64,000 nt of DNA, from NCBI GenBank assembly GCA_946699065.1, contig CAMPDV010000115.1, forward strand, positions 496,001 to 560,000. The letters run 5' to 3'. The translations under genes were made by a program, and so were the position numbers. Shown in pieces: positions 38,655 to 49,004 of the stretch; position 1 is the first letter of the stretch; the number at the start of each line of letters is the position of its first letter. The notes under the pieces were generated by a model, which saw only the letters and a list, made by a program, of their open reading frames with translations, was not told the origin of the DNA and searched no databases. This DNA is from Loxodes magnus. Taxonomy: Eukaryota > Ciliophora > Karyorelictea > Loxodida > Loxodidae.

Positions 38655-39330
38655 TAAAATTTTTATTAAATTTCATGCATTTTACTTAAGGAAGCACACT
38701 TTAGTTATTTAATACTTGAGCTATTATTTTTTTACAGTAGAAATAAGTGTATTCCTTAGGAAACATTCTTAGAAAAAACTAATTTTGAATTTATAAGTAA
38801 TATGTTTATTAAACTCTTGAAAAGTACGAGAGTCTTACAAAATTTTTAGACTTTTTACAATACCAGCACTGAGTTCTTTTTTTCTTCCTTATTCATATGT
38901 TTGTTGTAATTCTGGCTCAACGTCCATAGGATTATTATAGGATAAACTTTTAAAGAAAAAACTTTCTGTGATTTCAGTAAACTGACTTATATTTTTGTTT
39001 CAAATTGGATATTAATTTCTTTCTTTTGGTTGTGTTTACTTAATTCCACTTTAAAGTTTTATTTTTCTTATTTATTAAAGTTTTACTAATTATTAAGCTT
39101 TAAATTTGCTCCCTAAGTATTATTACTTTGCTGGTTATTGATTGACTTCTTGAATGCTTAATAGTTTTTAGAGAATCATTTATTAAGATTATTATAGTTA
39201 TGATTTTTCTTTTACCTTCGAAGCTTTTTAAGAGAAATTTTCAATTTTATTTAAGCATTAAAATTAATAGCATCAGCAATAATTTCTCTAGCTAGTATTA
39301 AAATCCTTAGAAAGTTAATAGTAATTGATT
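38655..39330 (-). mobile_element. ORF1-like remnant, copy f
   Basis: A minus-strand frame holding NNPMDVEPELQQTYEQGRK (motif at ~38930-38919) stays open for ~90 codons to a TGA near 38676. It is preceded at ~39240-39030 by Gln/Lys-rich coiled-coil-like coding. The PMDVE block is the anchor. The zinc knuckle is not recognisable. Confidence 0.4.
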
Positions 39331-42047
39331 TTGCTTATTACTCAGAAATATTTTGTTTACATATATTTTTATATTGAAAATATAGAGTTGTTTGCTTATA
39401 GAAGTCTTAAAGGAATTTTTAAATTCTATAAAATTAAATATAGGACATCTCAAAATAAAATCCACAAGTAGATATTTATTAAAATATTAAATCAAAAGTA
39501 GGCTTTTATGCGTAAAGAACATTCTATTAGTTGAATAGCAAAAATATTTAGTTAAATAAAACTTTTATAATGAAAATTAAAAAAATTAAAAATTAAAAGC
39601 AACTAAATCTAGTTATCTACTATAAAGCTGCAAAGGAAATTGTTTACTAATTTACAAAATAAAATTTAGTATAAAACTAAATAAAATTCAATAAAAAGTT
39701 AAAATTATTTAATTTCTGCTTATAACTAAAAAGGAGTTATAATTAAATTAAGTTAGACTTGATTGTTATTAAATTATTATTAGCTTTAATATAAAGGAAT
39801 TTTATTTTATTTTATTAAGGTTTTTAAAGTTAGAAATATTAAAGATGAATATATAATTAAAGAAATAATAGTATTTCTCTAAATGAGTAATAAAATGTTG
39901 AAACAAATTTTTGACTAAAATTTGAAAATTGTTAATTATTTAAGGTAATAATAGTAAAAAAATAAATTAAGTTTGATTTTTTAGAAGTTCTTCATTTACC
40001 TTTCCAAAACTTTCAGAATTTTCAACTATTTTAAAAAAGATTGAATTATCTTTGATATTTGCTTCAATTATTTTTTATTGTCATTTCAGGTATACTTTTA
40101 TTCTATAAATTTATCTTATTATTTTCAGTTTAACTTCTCTTGCTACTTTCTAAAATTTTCAGTTTTTATATTTACTATTTCTAATTTCTTTCTTCCTTTT
40201 TCCGTATTATTATTTTAAAATCAGAGTCTTAAAATTTTTTGTTAGAGATATTTCTACAAAATTCAAAAGTAACATCATTCTCTCTTAGCTTTATATTTTC
40301 TATTTGCAATTTAATCTTAAATATGATTATTTTTTAAGTTTTTGGTATTTCTGTAAATTTACTTTATCTTTTATGTTGTATTATTTTTATCTACGATGAT
40401 AAATCATTTAGCCTAATTTTATTGTATAGTTTCAAAAAGAAATTAGGTATTTCTCATTTATAATCTGTTTCTTTATATTTATTAAAGTTTTCAATTAATT
40501 TCTCATTGATATTCTCAAGAATCTTTACCTCTTCTTTTAGTTAAGTATTCATTTAATTAATTATTCTTAATTTATTTATTAGTTAAGAAAATTATTAGAC
40601 TCTTGATGTAATAATGATTACCTATTTACAACTTTAGTTATGTAAAATATTTTAAGCAGTCTAAGTAATCATAAATATAAAAAAGAAAACTAATTATAAT
40701 TTGATAAAAGATTAAATGTTTGCTAATTTATACTTAATTAAGTTTAATGAAGCATTTAGAATTATAACCATTTTGTAAGGAAGATAAATATCAAAGAAAT
40801 ATTTATTTACAGTTAATTAGGATTGCTTATACCTGTAACTATCCTTATGGACTCTGCTATATTTTTCTATAATTAAAATAATGTGAAATGTATATCTTAT
40901 AATAGAATAATGCTTATAATAGATTAAAGCTAAGTAAAACATACTAATGCTTCTTTTAAAATTTATTTCCATTGTACTTTGATTTATCTGCTTTTCTTCT
41001 AATATCATTAAAACTCTTAAATTTCTAAATGAAAGTATTAAGAAAAGAACAAAAAATTATTAAATTTTTAAAAGTATCTTGAGAAAGTCTGGAATTTAAA
41101 GAACTATTAATGAAATTATATAAAGGAAGATAAAATAAAACCCATCGTTTATAAATAGAATTATATCATTTTTAAAGACAGAGAGATTAAATAAAAGTTA
41201 TACATCCGATAAAAAGATTCAAAAAAGAGGTAACAAATGAAATTAAAATTTTGAATAAAAAAGAAATAAAAAATAAATTTGTCTAAATAATTAAGAATTG
41301 TCGCAATATTTTAAATAATTCCACTTAATTAAATATTGACTATCTAATTTGCTATCATTTTAAAGAATCAATGCTTATAATATTATTATTATAAGAATTA
41401 GACAAACTTTATTTCCTTATTATTTAAATTTTTACTATTCAGTCAAAGATTCTATAAATAAAAAGTTTTAAAAATTATATTATGTGTTGCTTAAAAGGCT
41501 TTTATGCTTAACTAGTTAATTAATTGATTAAAGGGCAAATTATATGAAAAAACTTTTATCAATTATAAAAATAAAAAATATTAGATAAAAGCTTTATACC
41601 TTAAATTAGATAGATTTTAGCTTTTAAAATTCCTTTTTGATATATTAATATACTATTTACTAAATTATAAAAGCTTTAATATATAAAAGTATTATATATC
41701 TTCTAATATTCTTTCATTTATAATATGATTCTGATATTAATATGTATTAAAGTATTTTATATCTAAGGTATAAATAGTTAAGATAAAAGTTGTATATAAT
41801 TAGATGCTAATAATTAATCATTACTTATTTAAGAAATTACATAGATTAGTTAACTTTAGTATACTTAGAATATATCTATTATCTTAAATTAAGTATATTT
41901 TTATTTATTAGAGTAACTTTATTACTTTATTATTTTCTTTATATACGAAAGCTAAATCTTTCAACTCTTTTTAGGATTTACAGATATACTATTGCTTGAG
42001 TAATATAAAGTTACTTATTAAACTTACTTAGTATTACGAAAAAAAAG
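39331..42047. other. A+T-rich region with a possible coiled-coil remnant (40000-40552, -)
   Basis: Mostly filler. On the minus strand an ATG at 40552 opens a short coiled-coil frame (LKEEVKILENINEKLIENF) similar in style to the ORF1 N-terminal helix, followed by broken Lys/Asn-rich fragments to ~40000. From 40.6 to 42.04 kb I see nothing. Confidence 0.35.
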
Positions 42048-42329
42048 ATGTCAGGATTCAAACCAGGATTCTTCGCGGCTCCAAAAAATTAGGAATTAAC
42101 GACATCCTAGAAAGACTAGGACCAGGAAAAGGATAACAAAAAGGTCGCCCATCAGGATGAGTCTCCCACGTTTGAATAAAAACCTAGGAAATAGGCTAAA
42201 AATATTATGCGCTCGGAAATCTTGAATCTTACCATATAATAGCAAATAAGATATGATTAGCTGATTAAAGTGGTGCTAAATCTCTAGGAAGAGGTAAAAA
42301 AATTAAAGAAAGATAATAAATATTAATGA
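42048..42329 (+). CDS. Retroelement ORF1-type N-terminal ORF, copy b (93 aa open)
   Basis: ATG TCA GGA TTC opens 93 codons without TGA: KPGFF near the N-terminus, a polar Gln/Lys/Asp stretch, a KPRKQ basic patch, then a coiled coil (LIKVVLNLQEEVKKLKK) ending at TGA 42327-42329. Nucleotide similarity to copy a continues for another 630 bp past this stop (to ~42960) with further TGAs, so the ORF is the intact head of a longer decayed ORF1. The KPGFF and coiled-coil layout recurs in the minus-strand element starting at 47019. Whether the short product is made is unknown. Confidence 0.5.
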
Positions 42330-42960
42330 AAAATTTGAACTTGCAGAGGAAATAGAATCGAGACTCATAACCAAAGAAAGAGACTTTAACGCATTTTGAA
42401 ATATTTCACAAGATCTTAGCAATTAATCATAGCACTAACAATAAAAGGAGAAAGAATTTATCAATAAAATAGAAAAAATAGAAGAAAACCAGAACAAATT
42501 GCAGCTTTAAATGGAATTTAAAGAATAAAGAAATAATACAATGATAATTGAAAGTGAAAATAACTCAAGATTTCAACTTAAGCGACAAGCAAGAAAATAC
42601 TATTATTGTAACTCTCAAAAGCATCTTTGGAAAAGATGCTAAAAATTTCTCATTTTATTTAAGAATATTGAAACTAGTAGAAGTAGTTGGAGACAAAGGG
42701 GAAACTATAATAACTAAAGCTATCAAGAGAAAGATAAAAATTATATTGTAACAAATTTGAGAATTTACAAGAAAAAAGATATCTAGCATCTAGTGGAAGA
42801 GAATTCAAGCACAACATGCATGGCAAGGATAAGATTTGAAGAGATTTCCAGACTTTTATATTTAGCCTCTAGAGAAATCTAGATGTTGGCGGGAATGAGG
42901 TTGAAATACCTCCAAGAACGCCAAGCACTTAATTTCGTGATTGTATTAAACATACTTAGT
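42330..42960 (+). pseudogene. Decayed 3' part of ORF1 copy b
   Basis: Aligns at the nucleotide level with 35700-36330 (shared AGAAAGAGACNTTAACGCATTTTGAAATATT-type blocks) and contains multiple TGAs and shifts. A standard-code frame at 42548-42751 inside it is incidental or a partial copy of the original frame. Confidence 0.5.
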
Positions 42961-43614
42961 ATATTCTTTCAAAAGTATATTGAATAAAATTAGCAGATTT
43001 TATATATAAAAAATCAATTAGAATAAAAATAGAGTATAATAAAATTGAGTATTCTTCTATCACTTAATAAAGCAATCATATTACATAAAATTTATGATTG
43101 AGACTTATAGTAGATATATTATAAAATAGTTATTGAAAATATAACTTATATTTATAACTAAGTAAACCAAATACACTAAAAATCATAAAAAATAAAAATA
43201 AAATAAGATAAGATAAAAATAAATTTAATTTAAGCCTTTATTCTTTGACAATTTATTTGAAGTTATTAAAGTAATCTAAATAGTTTGGCATAAGTTTAAT
43301 ACTATTATAAGCGAATACGTAAAAACATAATAAAAAGTTTGATTATTTGTATGTAAATTATTTAATGATATACTAAACTATTTTATTCTAAAAAATAATA
43401 TTTTAATTATATGATGTTGATAGAAGCTTTCTTTCGTAGAAATAGTAAAAAAATAAAAATAATGATCGATTATCAAATTCACATATCTAAGAAGCAAGCA
43501 TTATTTTTTGTATAAAAATGATTTAAATTTTAAGTTTTTTAAATGGGAAATTTAGATTAATAGATTCAGACAAGATTTAAAGCTAAAGCACTTAGATAAG
43601 TTGGTTAAAATTAT
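42961..43614. other. A+T-rich spacer
   Basis: No gene or repeat recognised. It ends at the TTTA-type tail of the next short element. Confidence 0.5.
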
Positions 43615-44123
43615 GAATAAATAAATAAATTTGATTATAGAACGCGTAGCACTCTCATTGGTGCGCAGCTCTTTAAAAAAAATGTTTCATACTGACAAGA
43701 ATGTTTGTTACTGATAAAATTATCAGATACTGATAAATCTTGTTCAATACTGGTATAATTATTCAGTACTGATAAAAATGTTCAATACTGATATAATTTA
43801 AGAATACTCGTAATCTTTAATACTTGTTGGAGGTCCAAGGACATGGCAGGATTGTGTCTCATTGCATCACCAAAGCAGAGGACGACATGTGTCAATTATG
43901 GGTACTTAAATTCTCCACCTCTGATGAAGCTCGCAATATTATTTCTTTTTCATTCCAGTATTAAAAATAAACGAATCCAAGTCAAGCCAACGTCGAAGGT
44001 CTAAGAATCTTATGTCTCGAGGCAAAACCAAAGCAGAGGAAGTCATAAGTCGATTATGGGTACTTAACTTCCCCAACCTCTGATGAAGATGACCTTGTTG
44101 TTCACCTTCGAACAACTATGGCG
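43615..44123 (-). mobile_element. Short interspersed element, copy 2
   Basis: Near-full-length match to 33117-33615. In minus orientation it begins with a perfect stem (GTTGTTC/GAACAAC on +, 44098-44117), has two structured modules (CAGAGG/CCTCTG stems at 44034-44039 / 44077-44082 and 43876-43881 / 43918-43923), an intervening run of ACTGATAAA/ATACTG-like repeats (43690-43800), the terminal hairpin at 43640-43672 and a TTTA tail. It is better preserved than copy 1 (stem pairs intact), so it may be younger. No ORF. Confidence 0.7.
43640..43672 (-). repeat. Shared 3'-terminal hairpin, locus 2
   Basis: GAACGCGTAGCAC / GTGCGCAGCTC with loop TCTCATTG. Inner stem intact, with one outer-stem mismatch (GAAC for GAGC). 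Confidence 0.75.
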
Positions 44124-44339
44124 GTTTTAAAAATTATATAATAGATAATTAGATCTAAAATTTGAATAAAATTATAAAATTCAAGGTAGAGTTAAATACT
44201 AAATCAATAAATTATCATATTCTCTTGTATCTTTTATTTTTTATTTTTGAAATGTGCTCTTCTTCTTTTATAACTTTAAGCTTTTAATTATCTTTTTTTA
44301 TTTTGTTGTATATATATAAACTCAAGTTATACCTATTAT

Positions 44340-45430
44340 TATTAGATCCCCACAACGCTATATACAATAATTGTTATAATATCTCATTTGATAAGACATA
44401 TTCATCATCTTTCTCATCTTCATAAGCATCTCCTTAAGTATCTACTGAGAGCTATAAGACTCATTTTGTTCCCCATTATGGATGAAGATATTTCATTTTA
44501 TCTATAAATTATTTGCCCTGTTATAATCTGCGATATACTATTAAAAATCGTCAATATACTTTTCATTTCAAATATTTTTTTTAAAGAAGAATAATTATAT
44601 CCTGCATATAAAGAATAGAAATATTATACTTCAAGCAACTCCAATTCATCTTTTCAGTTATCAATTTGAGTTCTAGTCCCTCCAAGTCCCATTCACAAAA
44701 ATTCATATATATATGCGAGATCTCCAGTAAATAGAGCATTTTTATCTCAAGTAACCTAGATAAATTCAAGATTGGCTTATGTATGTAGAAATTCAGAAGT
44801 AGCATCCAATATGCAATTTCCTTTTATTTTAGATAGGAATTTTATAAAACTTCAATTCAGTTTTAATATTCAAATCCATTAGGATTCATAAATGATTTAA
44901 AATAATTAAATAAGGAATTGTTCCATTTGTAGACAAAATATACTAAGTATAGACATAAATTTCATCTTTTATTCCTTGAATTGCTACTAAAATTTAGGTT
45001 TGTGGGAACTCAACATGCAGTTATCCAAGTCTAAAGTAATGTCTAGGGTATCTGTGAGTGACAATAATATGAGTAAGTTCTTAGTTTTTTTCTTAAAGTG
45101 GCCCTATATATTTTGCTAAATCAGCTGCATTTTCATTATTTATTCAGTAGTCTAAGATATTAATGCTTTCAAAATAATATAATGTGACTATTTACAAAGG
45201 TAGATTTTCCTTAATTCCAAGTTTTAACTCTTAAATAAGAGATTACTCTAAATAATAATACAACCAAAAACTGTAGACACTTTCATTAAGTATATTAAAG
45301 TTATTTAAGAATGTAAATTATTCAGCTATATCATCTCTTTTATTCATAATTGCAAATTGTTCATTACATAATTAACTTACACTAAATAATCTATATCTGT
45401 TCTAAAGAGATTAAAAGTTTATATGGAGAT
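44340..45430 (-). pseudogene. Decayed cellular gene, possibly phosphoesterase-like
   Basis: From ~45430 to ~44930 one minus-strand frame is broken by a single TGA and reads like a folded protein: NRYRLFSVSQLCNEQF, then VYSFWLYYYLEQSLIQ, then ADLAKYIGPLQEKNQELTHI directly before IVTHRYP. The last block resembles the GHRP loop of purple-acid-type metallophosphoesterases preceded by its helix, and the aromatic-rich strand pattern fits. No metal-binding GDxG or GNHE motif is present, so this is only suggestive. From 44820 to 44380 two frames alternate (LFTGDLAYIYEFVNGTW) and end in an acidic tail. It is flanked by two retroelements and has no start codon that I can assign. Confidence 0.35.
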
Positions 45431-45716
45431 AGATTTGTTGGTTTTGTAAAATTTTAAATTTCTAACTTATTTGATAATAATTAAAAATATAAAACCTTTA
45501 TGTATATTGAATGGAAAAATTAATTTATTTTATAAATTAAAAGGAAAAATTTGCTTAAAATCTAAAAATATTAGTTGAAAAGTGTATTAAGCTAATTTAA
45601 AAATTAAATTTATAAAACTAAGCATTTATTTGTTTAGTATACAGGAAAAAGATGAATTAAAAATGTTCAACCTATTTTCATTTTGATTTATTAAAGAAAT
45701 TAAAAAAAATATATTT

Positions 45717-47050
45717 TAATAAATAAATTGGATCATAGAGCGCGTAGCACTCTCGTTGGTGCGCAGCTCTTTAAATTAATTATATTTAATTTCGAAATTT
45801 TTTTTATGGGTCTCTCTATCTTTGTTTTCTCTTCCTGCAGTTCGTCCCTATAATTTTTCCTTCCAAAGCATAGGATGCAATATGCGATTACGGGTACATT
45901 TCCCCGACCTATGATGAAGAAAGTTTCCTCCTGGCATTCAGAGCTCTCCAGCTTGTCACATCTTTCTTCTCTTGTTATAGTTTCTCTTCCTCTGATTTAT
46001 CCTCCGTCCGCGCTCATTTTTTTGTTGTTGCCTTGCTGGGCCTCCAAGCAGCATCCGAAGGAAAGGGTTTTCCACCCTATTTAAAAAATGTTATATAATA
46101 TTCTGTAAAATCTAAGAATCAAACTTTATAACAAAAATTTTTATTTATAATAATAATATATAAAATTGTTTAGAGGTCTTCTTGGATTTTCACCAATTTC
46201 CCTTTTCCAACCAGAATAGTCTGGTGAATAAAAAGAAAAGTTTATTGTTTCATTTCTATTTTTTCTTGTCTTAAATCTTGTATTTCTCTTCTCTCTCCAT
46301 CTTTCATCCATCTACCTTGCTACTATTCTTTTGGCGCTTGTCTCTTTAATTTGATAAATAGATCCTCTCTCAGTAATATGAATTCTTTCTGTCAGTCCCT
46401 TAACTCTCTAATTAAATTCATTCTTGAATATATAGAAATTTCTACACTATTTGTATTAGTGTCCTTTTTTCTTGCAGGAATAGCACTTTCTACTCTTCAT
46501 TGTATTCTAATAAATTTTTGGTCTTTTTTCAATTTCCATTTGACAACCTTGCTAATTGTTTTAAAATTATTCTTAAATTTGATTTTGCCCCAATATCGCA
46601 ATTGGTTCTGGCTATTATGCACGTTCCGTTTATTTAATTAATTATGATTATGAGTCTAATTTCATTTACTATATTTACTAAGAGCAGTAAATTTGAATAT
46701 TTCAATAGGCGTCCATTTCTCTTTCGTATTTAATTAATCTTTCATCTACGTTTTCACGATTCTCTATCAATATTTGATTTTACTCCTTAAGCTTTTTAAC
46801 TTCATTAAGCAAAATTTTTACTAATTCTGTAAGTTATTCAATGCTATTTCAATCCTCACTAATATTAATTTCTGAAAGATCTTAGTCAACTGGAGTTTCT
46901 TATTACTTTGGAGGTGTGGACATTCTCTTCCTAGGTTTTGATTGTTTATACTTTTTCTCTTCAGATTCTTATTAATTTTTACCTTTCTAATTTTATTTGG
47001 TAAAAAAGCCGGGCTTCATTCTTTTTATATTCAATTTTTATTATATTATT
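45717..47050 (-). mobile_element. ORF1-CCHC retroelement with shared 3' hairpin (element e)
   Basis: The minus-strand ATG at 47019 opens MKPGFFTKQNQKG, a KPRKR basic patch and a coiled coil (LTELVKILLNEVKKLKE) with two TGAs. Downstream, in another frame, come MEIEKR and a perfect CCHC zinc knuckle KCYSCKKKGHQYKQC (~46500-46455), then a basic helical tail (FNQRVKGLTERI) related to the tail of the copy at 47.4-48.1 kb. The last 360 bp are G+C-richer, carry one CATAGG/CCTATG module (45869-45913), and end in the terminal hairpin (45738-45770) plus a TTTA tail. This ties the hairpin to the 3' end of an ORF1-bearing element. There is no reverse transcriptase inside. The + ORFs at 45875 and 46351 are antisense shadows. 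Confidence 0.65.
45738..45770 (-). repeat. Shared 3'-terminal hairpin, locus 3
   Basis: GAGCGCGTAGCAC / GTGCGCAGCTC with loop TCTCGTTG, both stems fully paired. It lies between the G+C-rich 3' region of element e and its TTTA-type tail. Confidence 0.75.
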
Positions 47051-47394
47051 TAAAATTATATTTAGTAATTTTATCTACAATTTTAAGAAACTTAGTATTT
47101 ATAATAAAATTCTAGATTTGAATGAGAGGTGGTAATTAATTTTTTTTAATTAACTATAATTATTCTAATTTTGTTAATACCTTTTTCAATATATTTTGTA
47201 GTTTTTAGTTTAGCATTAAAATAAATAATAATCTAAAATTTATTAATAATCTAAATTAAATTATTTATTTATAAAAATCTTAATATTAAGAAACTTATTT
47301 ATTTTCAAAACAAATTATTTAATTTTAATAGATTTACAATAAAAATATTAAACCTAAAAAGGAAAAAATATATTAAAAAAATTATATTAATTAA

Positions 47395-48112
47395 TTAATT
47401 AATTGATTTACGTGATTTCACCTTTATTTGGTTAATCACAATCAAAAGTTTAAAATTAAATAAAAGAGACTTCATATTTACTTGGATCTTGTTTATCATA
47501 CATTCTAAGGATTTTTAATCTATTTTTTCTGAGAGTTTCTGATAGATCAATTCCCATTCGTTTCTTATTAAATTCGTTAATTGCATGCTATATATTTGGA
47601 GCTTCTTTATTTAACTGGAATTTTTTTTTGTATAGTTTATCGTCTTGATTGCAATAGATCCTGAAAATATTTTTCCATTAGTTTTCTACTATTTTCTTTC
47701 ATTTTCATTAGAATTGGAAGCAGCTTCTAACTTTGTGCTCTGGTCGTTTGCAGTATCAACATCTCATTATTTTCCAATAGGGAAAATAATTTGTTGTAGG
47801 CTGCTGCTCTACATCCATCGGATCATTCATCTACATTTTTTGCAGTAATATGCTTTCAGTTAACTCTGCAAATTGATTAAATTTTGTTTCTAATTATTCT
47901 ATCCTGATAATTTCTAGCTATTTATTTTCAATTTTTTATTCTTATGAATTAATCATCAGGTGTTCAATTTTTCTTTCGAGTTCTTGTACAGTTATTAAAA
48001 GTTTAAAATTCTCTAATTGCATGGCTTGGAGTTCTTAAAGTATTTTTTATTAATCGTAGATTGACTAAGATGATTCCTTTTGAGATGAGATTTTTTGCTT
48101 GTAATTTTCCAT
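47395..48112 (-). mobile_element. Retroelement ORF1-type gene with CCHC knuckle, copy d
   Basis: The ATG at 48112 opens ~120 codons of coiled coil (LQELQAMQLENFKLLITVQE) to NDPMDVEQQ (~47825) and a zinc knuckle whose spacing CxxCx4Hx4C is exact, but a TGA sits at the residue after the first Cys (C-stop-YCKRPEHKVRSC). Two more TGAs follow. After that the frame is open for ~95 codons (KIVENQWKNIFRIYC, then FNKKRMGIDLSETLRKNRLK) to PNKGEIT. Knuckles usually have an aromatic residue here, so a TGG-to-TGA change is the simple explanation. This is the best-preserved C-terminus of the family. No hairpin or tail follows, so the 3' end has been lost. Confidence 0.65.
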
Positions 48113-49004
48113 TTTATATATATTAATATTTCCCTTAATAATAATTATTAGACTGAATAAAAAAGCCTAAAAATGAAAGTTTCAGATAAAAATTTAATTT
48201 AAATTTATTTTGAATTATAATTTATTTTATAAGTAATATTTGCAAATTAAAAATGAACTATTAAGAAATAAGAAATACTCACTTTTAAAAATAAATTTAA
48301 TTTTATAAAATTTAGTATTTTCTTCAAAAATTATTGCTTTAATTATTTAAATTTCTTAAAGTATTTTATACAATTTTAAAAGAAACTTTTTGTTTTAAAA
48401 TTTATAAAAATATGAAAAAGTAAAATAGTAGATTATTTTAATTTAATTAATTAGAATTTTAATATAATTTAGCTTAGATATTTAAGTCTACAAAGCATAA
48501 GCATAAGCATAAAAATTAATTTATATTTTATTATTTCTATTTTAAATAAATTAAATTTTATTATGTTACTATTCTTAAAATCAAATATATCATTATTTTT
48601 ATAATTAAATAAGTTTAAATTTTTAAATAATCAAATTTTAACTACATACTTTTAAAAAATAAGAGCTTGTTATATTTTAAACTAAATAAATATTAAAATA
48701 ATGGACTAAAAGTATTTAATTTATAATATTATTTTACTTAAATAGCTAGAAAATTTAAAAGAAAGCACTTCAAATACTTTTAAATTAAGATTAAAATTTT
48801 AATTATAATTACTAATACAGTTAATCTTTTTTCTATAATAAAGAAAGAATAAAATTAAAAAATTAATTAAAACAGCAGATAGCTTAAGGAAAAAATTTTT
48901 TCCATCTCCTAAAGGTAGGAGATAAAGCAATAGAAATCAATTATCAACTGCACCACGTCTTCTATTTATATTTCTCCTTAAAAACTCAACTACAGCAACC
49001 TTAA
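48113..49004. other. A+T-rich spacer upstream of a long retroelement
   Basis: No gene. A short hairpin-like sequence (TTTTTTCCATCTCCTAAAGGTAGGAGAT) near 48895-48922 could be a terminator-like or element-end structure. Confidence 0.4.

Noticed and set aside
43900-43935. Hammerhead ribozyme suggested by CTGATGA on +
   Set aside because: No GAAA partner or stem II/III arrangement follows, and the CTGA is part of the covarying CCTCTG stem arm.
45875-46084. 69-codon ORF on +
   Set aside because: Lies antisense in the structured 3' region of element e. No homologue-like features.
46351-46641. 96-codon hydrophobic ORF on +
   Set aside because: It is antisense to the CCHC knuckle of the minus-strand retroelement.
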